From NCBI GenBank assembly GCA_903813345.2, contig CAIIXF020000005.1, positions 33,483,375 through 33,547,374 of the forward strand: DNA of 64,000 nucleotides. The letters run 5' to 3'. Positions within the stretch are counted from its first letter, which is position 1, and every line of letters starts with the position of its first letter. The position numbers and the translations under genes were made by a program. The notes under the pieces were generated by a model that saw nothing but the letters and a program-made list of their open reading frames with translations, made no database searches and was not told where the DNA came from. Source of the stretch: Owenia fusiformis. Taxonomy: Eukaryota; Annelida; Polychaeta; Sabellida; Oweniidae. Positions 47,401-59,400 of the stretch are shown one piece after another.

Positions 47401-50400
47401 TCTAAACTTTCAAAGGTAGAAACATCCCTGAAAAGGACCACGAGTTGTTTTTAGAATGAATCTGGGGAGCTTTTTCATGCATTTCTCTTGTGTTTTTCAT
47501 CTTAAAAACATCAATACACTTTAAAACATTTTATTGACTATAAGATTGAACCATAAATTCCTTAAAAATATTTCTCATTTTCAAGGATTATCTATGGATT
47601 AACACCCAGCTATTGTTATTTTTCAAAATTTAGAGGGCTGGTCTGGGAATCATTATTACGATCGCTTTTGAATAATATTAATGCTGTTTTAAATAGGTTT
47701 CATGTTTCCCAATAATTTCGCAATTTGTGTAAATGGTACCCCTTCCTTAATTCCTGGAAAATTTTCTCTTTGAGGAATTTCCCATAGTAATCTAATGGTA
47801 TAGTTCCAAGTAGATTTTGAGATGACAGGAAAGTTAATCATTAATACACACCTCATTGGCTTGTGATATAAACCAAAACAACCCAATAAGGTGTGTATTA
47901 ATGAGATTCATTCTACAAACAACTTGTGGTCCTTTCAAAAGAATATCCTAAACAGTTTGGTTGGAAATCTGTAGACAAGCCTCAACAGACAAGATTTCAG
48001 GACAGAAAATCCAAAATGGCCACCTAAAAATTTACCCAGAATGCCCAAAAACTAATCACTTCTAAAGTTCATACGTAGAATCACCCCTGAAAATTTCAGA
48101 TGAACCCATAAAACATTTTTTTCTGGTCAATACTCTGACAATACGAAGTTCTCAAATAGAGATGAGTACTTTAATTCAAATTACTCATTTTGATGAGTGT
48201 ATCAGTAAACTTCTTCTCGTGTTTACCTTATATTTCCCCTTTTGATAATTATTAATATGGAAAACAAGATTGAAGTATTGTATTGTATCAGACAATAAAA
48301 GCTGGTAGAAAATTATTTATCTAAAAATTGTTGTGCCCAGATTTCTACAATAACTAGACAACATCAACGCCAAAGCGTAGCAAATCCAATCGAACAGTCA
48401 TGGCTGGTATTTTTACAAACAAAGTGTATAGCAAAAATGGCAGCCATTTTTCAAAATGGCCACTTTCTACCAAAAGTGTCATTAGACAGTGTGCCATGCT
48501 TATAGTATTCACAAACCAAATATGAACAAAATCTCTTGACTACTTTTCGAGTTATAGTAAAATACATAAAAAAATGGCGGCCATTTTTCAAAAATCGTGA
48601 AATAACGAGCAAAGCCCGCCATTTTTCAAGATGGCTGCCATGTGCTTCTTTAATATCTACATTTCTAGCTGTATTAATGTCCTATTATAATTTTTTTACA
48701 TTTAAAACATATTGCTATGACAGTTTTACATATTGCACCTAAATTACTCTAAAATCGGCACTAAAATAGCCGCCATTTTTAAATGAGCGGCCATTTTGAA
48801 AATCCCCTTGCAAGAACTTCTACCCCCATAGAGTATATGTATACAAAATATGAACAAAATTGGGCCAATGGTATTTGAGTTATTGCCCGGACGGACGTAC
48901 AGACGGATGGAGGCGTTCCCTATATCTCTCCGAACTTTGTTCGATGGGATAATAAATCATATATAAATTGTGAATTAAGTATAGCCTTATTAATGTGCAT
49001 CTACTGTTAGCTAGTTATCTACTATTATAAGGATAAATAAATACTAATTAGAAAAGAGCAACCTCCTGGAATAGTAGATCCCAATGAGCATAATTTTGAA
49101 CATTTCATTAGACAAAACCTAATCCCATAACATTCTCTAGTAGACCCACAAGGCTGAAGGCATAGGAGCAAATCTGACCATTTTTGTATTTTTTATGTAT
49201 TTTTGTACAAAAAGGCTTCTTGAAATTTGCCTCTTGAGCATGAGTCCTAATCCTACATCAGATTATAAAATTCTTACCAATTCAGATAACAAGTATTTAG
49301 GGGATCAAAAATTACAGATTTTCTATTAATATAAAAAGCCCATTGAAGTAATTACAAATACTGAAAAAATGACAGACAGACAATATGGCAGACATAACAA
49401 GGCATTATATTAACATGACAAAATGTCACCACCTTGTAAGTTATTGTAAATGGTTAAAAAATGAACATTGGATATTGTTTATGGTTTATTGAACATGGTA
49501 GTTTCCATTTGTCTGAAAATTGTCAATGGCACGACAAATGGAAGGAAGAAAGAAAGGATTGGGTGGATGGATGGATGGATTGATGGATTGAAGGAAGGAT
49601 GGATGGATGGGCCAGTGGGCAATTCCATAGGCTGTTTGCCAAAAACACAATGGCTGTAACAATGTCACTTTTACTTGGTAGTGACATAAAAATACCATGC
49701 AATAAGAAAGTTGAAAAATGTTGTCAGAAAGTTAAAACTCACAGTTCTCTGCTCCAAGAGATAAATAAACTTCTAAATGTGCACCAATAAATTAAATTAT
49801 TGTGGTAGAGTCCAAAAGTGAGGGACTGGACAAAGCTGTAGTGGGATACAGAGAGGAGAGGGGGGGTTAGGATAAACGTGGAACCTCTTCCTATTTTGCT
49901 TTTACTTTCTTATTTGTGGAGCATATCTCAAATTCTATTCTATTTTGATGAGACTTAGAAAATTTAGGCAATGGAGTTGATGATTTAACATGGTTGCAAA
50001 TGTTCAAGGTTTAAACTAATAATAAACACATCAACTGAAAGTGTATTCATCAATGGATTGGTTTTATTGTATATTTCCTTTGAATAAAGAAACATCTGAT
50101 GAACAGTTATCTGATTCAATTAGACAAGGTACAGACAGAGTAGTTCATACTAAATAGATGGTAATATATAATTCAGATATTTCTATAGCTTACCTGTGCC
50201 TTGAGATTTGGGTGGAAGACCACATAACCATTTCCATTGATAGCAAACACATAGCCTGCCTGGCCCAACTGAAACAATAAAAACTCACTTAATTATTGAT
50301 TCATATTTTATCATTATGGTTTTGTTTTTACATAGTACTAAGACAAAAAAAACACTAGACATTATCAATTTATGAATACAAAGCATTCAGTATAACATTA

Positions 50401-53400
50401 CTGTCATCGAAAAAAAATTTGCAAATTTTTTAAAACTGGCATTTGTGTTGTATTCTTAGGATATACAGGATTTTGTGTCTATTAGAGATATTCACAACTT
50501 TTTACAAAAGATATTTATGACTTTATAAGGCTATATGATAATTTGAGATGAACAGTATATGAGCAGGTACACTGAACTTAATTGAATCTAAATTGAATAG
50601 GCTTTTATGTATTTTCCAATCTTGTCTTATGTGCTGCATACATATGTACACAAGTGTAAAGTACCTCCTTCCTTGGTGCTAGTTCCATCATCTCTTTGGT
50701 AGTGACATCTGTTCCCATCACTCCGAGCAGAGTTTGGTTGCCCTGGAGACAGAGACATACAGGCATATAGATGGTAGCAGCATCACATTCAAACGTTTTG
50801 GATAATATATTGCTATACTATTTTAAATGAAAACACAAGTTCTCATGAAACATTCAAACATTCTAATCAAAGTAATAAATCCTTAAATCTAACTCTTTAA
50901 CCATGGAAAAAGAAAATAATATAAAGGAATTTATCAATAAATGATTGAAACTGTAACAAATATAAAGAAATTCAGAGACAGGGTTTGACATGGGGGAGTT
51001 CCTATACATGCTGACACAAGGCATTAACATGCAAAATGTCACCACCTGCCATTTGTTACAGACACCAACTGCCAAACTCCGAACACCATCCAGAGAAAAG
51101 TTGGAGAATATAGCAATATGTCAGCACTTGTGATAAGTGGTGACATAAAAATCAACTGGTTCTGGGTCAGCGCTTATGTCACAACATTGTGATGGATAAC
51201 TCCTATCATTGTATACGTACCCCCTCAGATCTGTTATACACAGGCAGTGTTAAAGTGGTCATCATTCCCAAACCCTGAAAAAGGAAATCATGTTTATGTG
51301 AATATTTGGACACTAACATACCGTACATTTGTAATATTCAAGTTACTAAATAATAACTTCACAATAATGTAATTCATCATACATAATAGAAATAAATAAA
51401 AATTATGATTTGTGTTCTGGTTGCAATTTTGTGCTCAGTTTAAAAATCAATACAAACAATTTTTAGTTAAGATTATTCTTTTCAATTAAAAGATAGTAGA
51501 CACTCATTCCACATTTATTTCTAAAGCTATTAGTCTCTACATGTTAATGACTATTAAGTTATTTCTAAGCATGAATATGTATGATACCAGTGCTAAACAA
51601 TATGCACAATTATAGCAATATAAACATTTTGATGACTTAAATAAACTGACAATACCCTATCATGCTGAAATATGGATTTAAAAATGCAAAACAACAAAAA
51701 GTCATACAGGAATCAAACATCAATTGCAAACTGCTAGATTAAAACAATGTAAATAAATAACCACTATATATATCATGCATTTATATTATAATGGCAAAGG
51801 GATCGAAAAATGCATTTTTCTAGAGCACTCAATTCTTCAAAAAACATAAGTTCCACTCAAGGTGACTTTGAGAAGAAATTATGTTGAAAAGCGTTTGGGT
51901 CAAAACAATGATGTCTATCAAAAAGCATAGAAACCTATGTGGGATGGAATAAAATGCCATTTTGCGACATGGTAATCTTTTAATCCATGATTTAACCCAA
52001 GTGCTCTCGCAATGCATGTCTTTATATGAGACTGCTTATCAACACAATTTTTCCTCAAAATTCATTCCATTGCTTCTTCTACACTGAGAGAGAACTATAC
52101 ATATGTACATATCACACACAACATCCTTTAAAATCACTTCAGAAATTGTTGTCTCAAACATAACATGCATTTTACCCTTGTATGGAAAACATTGCTAATC
52201 TGTACAGCCTTCTGAATATCCAAATGTTCATTTACGATTCTTAGATACCTCTATACACAGAATAGCAGCAAAGCAAATCAAACACATCATGAATTCATGA
52301 ATATCTACATGCAAACACAAGGCAGTCCAAGCCTGAGAATTAGAAAAAACTTCAGAACTGCAGATTAAAAAATTATTGGCTAAAAATAAAGAAATATGAG
52401 ATGATACCTGGCACATTGTTTTTTTAATTTATTTATTTACATTATTAATACAAAGAATACGTCTTACACATTGGAAAATTGTTTTGAATTGTAAGAATTT
52501 TATTAATGTCCAATCTTCATTTGAAAATGACCTAAATGTTTTTTTTAAACTTTTTACCATTGTTCAATGCACCAGAAGCCAATTGATATAGAATGAACAG
52601 AATATTCACAACATTACTTTTTTTCTAGAGAATATTTAATGTTTATTCTACTTGGCCAACTATAATATGATTTTTGTACCAGCTATCATCTCGTTAGATA
52701 AGATTTATAAGAGAACAAAGCAGATTCAGCATTATGTGAGAGACAATCTCATAAAAAACACATTTAGCAATGGGCTATAAATAATACTCTAGTCTCTATG
52801 AAGAGGGGTACATGTGTATGAATCATTCTTATAGTTGTAATATGCAGAATTGTATTTACAGGGTGGGCCAATAAAAATTGGAACATTTTTCTATTTATTC
52901 AACTTTCTTTATTTTTGCAGTTCAATCCACAAAAAATCAGATAATGGTAAAATGATTATTAGTAAAAATGTGAAAGATAAAAACCATTCTTATTAGCAGA
53001 ATGCCCCACCAATTAAATGAAAACTGACTTCCATAAATCGCTGCATACCTCATACCAAATAATAAGCTATAACTGCTATTGATAATCAATTTTGTGACGA
53101 GGTTCAAATTGAAGCATCCATGCTTTGAGGCCAATTAAGAAGCAAATATCTGAGTAATTTATTGAATAATTTCAAAGCAATCAATGAGATTTGGTGAGAG
53201 ATATGGTAATGATGAACAAGGCATTAACATGACAAAATGTCACCACCTAAAACAATTTGGTCAATTTATTAAAGCAAGTTGGAAAATACATTTTGACCTT
53301 AAGAAGGTTTGATTTGAACTTCTTAGAACATGTAGATGATTTTGAAAAAAAAATTCGTCAATTTGAAGCAAGTTGAAAAAATACCTCTTTGACTTTTTTT

Positions 53401-56400
53401 GACATTGAGAAGGTCATTGAAGGTCAAATGTAAAGTCAGATTTGAACTTCTGAGAACATGTAGATGATTTTGAAAAAAAAATTAAGTCAATTTGAAGCAA
53501 GTTGAAAAAAGACCTTTTTGACCTTGAAAAGGTCATTGAAGGTCAAATGTCAAATCTAAAGTCAGATTTGAACTTCTGAGAACATGTAGATGATTTTGAA
53601 AAAAAAATTAGTCAATTTGAAGCAAGTTGAAAAAAGACCTTTTTGACCTTGAGAAGGTCATTGAAGGTCAAAGGTCAAATCTAAAGTCAGATTTGAACTT
53701 CTGAGAACTTGTAAAGTCAAATTTGAACTTCTGAAAAGATGTAGATGATTTTGAAAAAAAATTTGGTCAATTTGAAGCAAGTTGAAAACATACCTTTTTG
53801 ACCTTTTTTGACCTTGAGAAGGTCATTAAAGGTCAAATGTCAAATCTAAAGTCAGATTTGAATTTCTGAGAACATGTAGATGATTTTGAAAAAAAAAATT
53901 AGTCAATTTGAAGCAAGTTGAAAAAAGACCTTTTTGACCTTTTTTGACCTTGAGAAGGTCATTGAAGGTCAAATGTCAAATCTTAAGTCAAATCTAAAGT
54001 CAGATTTGAATTCCTGAGAACACGTAGATGATTTTGAAATTTTTTTTAGTCAATTTGAAGCAAGTTGAAAACAGACTTTTTTGACCTTTTTTGACCTTGA
54101 GAAGGTCATTGAAGGTCAAATGTCAAATCTTAAGTCAGATTTGAATTTCTGAGAACACGTAGATGATTTTGAAAAAAAAATTTAGTCAATTTGAAGCAAG
54201 TTGAAAACATACCTTTTTGACCTTTTTTGACCTTGAGAAGGTCATTGAAGGTCAAATGTCAAATCTAAAGTCAGATTTGAAGGTCAAATGTCAAATCTAA
54301 AGTCAGATTTGAATTTCTGAGAACATGTAGATGATTTTGAAAAAAATTTTAGTCAATGTGAAGCAAGTTGAAAAAAGACCTTTTTGACCTTGAGAAGGTC
54401 ATTGAAGGTCAAATGTCAAATCTTAAGTCAGATTTGAACTTCTGAGAACATGTAGATGATTTAGAAAAAAATTGAAGTCAGTCTAAACAGTATTTGTTAA
54501 GTTATAGGAAGTTGTAAGAAATTGTTATAGACGCCGGACGCCAACCGCCGGACACCAACCGCCGGACGCCAACCACCAACCGCCGGATGCCGTCGCAAAA
54601 AAACGGAGACCATAACAATATGTCACCACTTTTGGTGGTGACATAAAAAATTGAAGTTCAGGTCAGTGTTTGCTATTATTGGGCTACTAAATGAAGAAAA
54701 CAGTGATATTATATTCTATTATTTAGTGTTATCTTAATCGCAATTATGTGATGTGATTATTACCTTGTCATAATTTTACATAAGATCTGGATCCTCTCGC
54801 TAGAATTAAGGATATACGATTGATGGATATTTTTCAATGAAATCTTGTACAAAGACTGACCTTTCCTTTTGAATCCATGGAAAATAAACGGGAATGATAT
54901 TTTTGAATATTTTAGCAAAAAGTTGATGCGGCTTAAATAGGGGCAATTGACATGACATCTTCACACACTCAGTCTTCACTGCCTTCAGATTGAAGCCAAG
55001 TGAACAAAGATGTTGACATGCTAGGAATTGAATGGCCAAACTATATATATACAGTAGTTGCATCTTACGCTCCCTTTTGCAATGAGCTATGGTATTGGGG
55101 CAAAATGCAAAATAAACATAAATCATTGTCAAACTACAAACTAGCAATTTAGCATGGCATACACTGACATACTACATTAGGCCATTTTCACTGACAATAG
55201 TAATTGCACCTTAATACCATTGGACTTCATGTTATTAAGTGCATTTTCACAAATTAAAAACTTATGATTTTATGTCTTAATTATTCATAAGTAATAAAAT
55301 GCTGAACTGAATTCAAGGAATTTCTTTATAAATATGAGTACATGAATTCCATTGGCATATTTTCATAAATTGGGCAACATTGTATAATTCTAAAATTACC
55401 CCATGGTCAGATATAACGTTAGTAAGTAGGAGGTTTTTAATATCTTTGAGAGCCTTTGGCCGTGCCAACACTGGGATGTACTCCTACAGGTTCAAGTAAA
55501 TTGAGAATAAAACATATACTTTATTGTACATGTTATATAAATAAGCAGGGGGAGGAGGTGGAGAGGAATGCATGCTGTATGAGTATTGTAAAATGAAAGG
55601 AAGATGATGATATTGAATTTTATTTCAGAAAAGATTGGAAGAAAAAAGATTTAACAAAAACAAAAAAATGAAGACAATATTTCACAGGTCATGAAATATA
55701 AGCACCCTGCTGGTCAATGAGTCAATATTTTAGTGTTATTATCTGCATAACAAATATATAACAAATACATCAATGTAACCTATTATCTGAAATTGCTTTT
55801 AAAATAAAAAAGATGTATATAATTAGGGGTATAAAATATTGTTTCCACAACTCAACAATTCAGTTCCATCAATCAAATGGCAACACACACATGCTTCTAA
55901 CCCTTAACAGAACACCATACTGCTTTAAATTGAGTTTAGAAAATATTATGAATTAAATCAGAATTAGTACAAGCAATTAATCAATAAATCAATCAACTCA
56001 AATTGTTATTGTTAAATATTAGTCACTAAATGAATGAAATTGAACTCAAATAAAGCCATTATGGTGTTAATTATCATTCACACTCCACCAAATATCTGTA
56101 AGACCATGGCATGTTAAATGTGCATATGAACCAGTATTCTTTAATACTTTGGGAACAAATTGGAGGTCATCTCATTCAAAATGGCAACATTACAAGAAAT
56201 TATCTATTTCTGTATGATTATCATTGAAGATTCTTTGGAACTTTGTATTTGTTTTGGAAGAAAATATTGAATGTCTGCTACACACCCAGCATTTTGAATG
56301 AGATGGTTAATACCTCATAATACCTGCTTTCCTCAGTTGTAACCATATCATAACTTAAGATTTAAATGGCTGGCTGTTAATCAATATTCAGTACCATCAT

Positions 56401-59400
56401 AATACTGTTATAAATTATATCTGATTTCCAATTTTCAATTTCACAATGTAATTATGGCAATGTCATTAATAATGAATTTCATGAATCAAAATCAAACAAC
56501 ATGTACTCAATATTTTTGACTTCCAACAATGTTTTTAACTTTGGTCTATTTATTGTTTATTTAAATGTATTAATCTGAAATAAAGAATTTTTTTGACAAA
56601 CAGCCATCAATCTTAAGTTATGTACATACCAAAAACTATCTTTGATTTCTACATGGCTTTCCCAGCCCACATTATCTAAGTTGCAGACATGTTATGTTTT
56701 AATGCATTTTGGTGGGTTAATATGCAAAACAAATCATAAATGTTCTCATCACAATGAAATAACTCAGAAGCGGGTTTTTAATTTAATCAAAAACATATCA
56801 AGCAATTAAGATCAAATATTTTAATTGTAACGAGAAGCATTAATGATAATGCATAAAGTGAAACCTGTCTCAATGAACATCTTTTTTGTTGAGCATTTCA
56901 GAATAACTTCCATAAAAATACACAATTTGGTATACATATTTATAAAATCTTGCATCAAGTGATTCTATTGCCATAAACTCTATATCAACTCCATCTCTCT
57001 TAAGCCAAAACCCAACTAATGCGAGTGATCGAGTTTCGATAGGACAATAGAGATTTGATACAAAATTTCAGTGTTCACTGGACACACATTTCACTGTATA
57101 TATGATGAAATGGGTTATGTGGGTTATAAACTCAACAACTGTGAGTTAGTTGTGCCTGCAATGTAACGTTCTATTACCCATCCATCATTATATGTTGATG
57201 TGTACAGGACATCAGAGACGTTCCCATAGGCAAATGAGGCTTCCACAAACTCCTGATATTTCTAAAAAAAATAGTTCATTTCTAATAACTCTGGAGATCA
57301 ATTTATGTAAACAGATCTGAAAAACTCTACATGTAAATGCTGTATATCTTTAATCGCATCACTATCTGTTGGGCACCTGAAAGCAAATATTAATTTACTA
57401 CAAGGAATCTTCTAGTATCCCTAAAACCAATGTGACTGTCAATAAATCATAAGATAATAGGATCACTCTTAAACCAAGATAGCAAGTTGAAAGGAAGAAA
57501 TTTCTGTTTGAATCACAAAAGAGGTAAAAAGATTGGTATAGTATATCAGACCCAAAGCCATTAATGGTCTAAAATTGGAGATAAAATATGTGATATTGTG
57601 TTGTGGCATACCGACAATGCATCAAGGTAGATATTGCTCTCGCGGAAGAGCCTCACTTTGGAAAGCACCAGAGGGCGTGCAACTACGTCAACATAATCCT
57701 AATAAAAATGTGTAAGCGTTATCTTTGCTCTAAGTCTCTCTCTTCTGATTTAACCGCATGTATATACATAACTAAATAACAGACCAAGATCCTTATTTTA
57801 CGAGAAATGTGTAAACTTAATTTTATTGAATACAATATAAGTTCTCGTAACTTATTCTTGCAATGTAATAATTCTATTCCTTGGGAAATACACCATTTAT
57901 AAATGGAATATATAGCAACAAAAACCCATATAATACTCCTTTTAATTGTATTCAGATTAAAAATCCTTTCATGTCTTGTTACAGATATTATAAACAATTA
58001 CTGAACATTTAATAAAATGTGTTTAGATTAGCAATATAGTTTAAATCTCAATATCAATTATATTTGCAGTAAGTTTTGAAATAAAATTATTTACTCAAAC
58101 TCAGATCATCCCATAATTTGGAATGAACTTATGAAAGAAAGAGTTGGAACATATTTAAAGAGGACCAAATAAATGTTCAAACTGGTCCAAAAGTCATGAG
58201 GAAATGGTTTCTCCTTCCAAAAGAAGACACCGGTACTTTTAACTCAGTCAACAGGGGATATACTTTGAATCGTAAAATTTAAATAATTTGTATTTAACTT
58301 ACTTGAACAGTTGATCTGATGGCCCCCATGGCAGGAATGGTTGAGAAATAACCTACAATGGAACAGAAGAAGAAATGAATATTTATAGAGGTTTCAATTT
58401 ATGGTATATATACAATGCAAAGTAATCAACTAATCATGCTTTTACATTCATTCATAAAGAGGGCAGCAAAGTATAGAGTACAATATATTAGCAAAAGATA
58501 ACACTACTTTTGATAAACATGCCAATGTGTCGCTAATGTGAATATAAATTCAATATGAAAAATGATTTGAGATATCTGATGAATATGGTAGGATTTGAAG
58601 AATTCTGATGAACAAAGTCATTTAGCATGCCAAATAAAATTGAACAAAAAGGAATGTATTAAGCAAAAATATTGTGATTAATTTGTCTCTGTATCTTGTT
58701 ACCCCTTTAAAATTGAATATATTTTACACTTTAATCATTATAATATCCATATATAAGATGTGAATGGAAACAACATTCAGGGACATTGTATAATTACATA
58801 TATGACTAAATAATATATGTAAACATGATTTAACACATAATTATCTAAGACAACATTTAATAATATTACAAAACATGGAAAATTTTAGACAATATATAAG
58901 TGGGCAATGACAGAGAACTTTACAACAACACATTAACAACATACAAATGCAAGATGCCATTATGCATAAAGATACAAGTATTTCTCTAGAAATTTTTTCA
59001 TTTCAATCCAAGAATTGACCTGGGTAATTCCGATCATTATTTGTGATATCTTCCAATCTGGACCAAAAAGACGAATAGATTGTTGGATGGATGGATGGTT
59101 GGATGGATGGATGGATGATTAGATGGATGGATGGTTGGATGGATGTTTGGATGGATGGATGGTTGGATGGATGTATGGAATTCATGGAGCATCATTGTAA
59201 AGATTCACAGGTCTCGTAGTCTCATTCTAAAAAGGCATGTGTAAACTCACCTGAGCTTTAGAAATGTTATACATCCATATAGGAATAGGAGATGAAAATG
59301 TCTAGAGAATTGAATTGCACAGTAGCAACGAAGATAGGTCCAACATGTCCAACAAACTCAGGCATATTACCTCATGATAAATCAGCAAAAGACAAAATCT

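Noticed and set aside
54806-55147. 113-residue open frame on the minus strand
   Set aside because: Looked at as a possible fourth alternative exon of the channel gene, but it has none of the [DEK]Y start, ARP or x-x-D features and no fitting splice sites.
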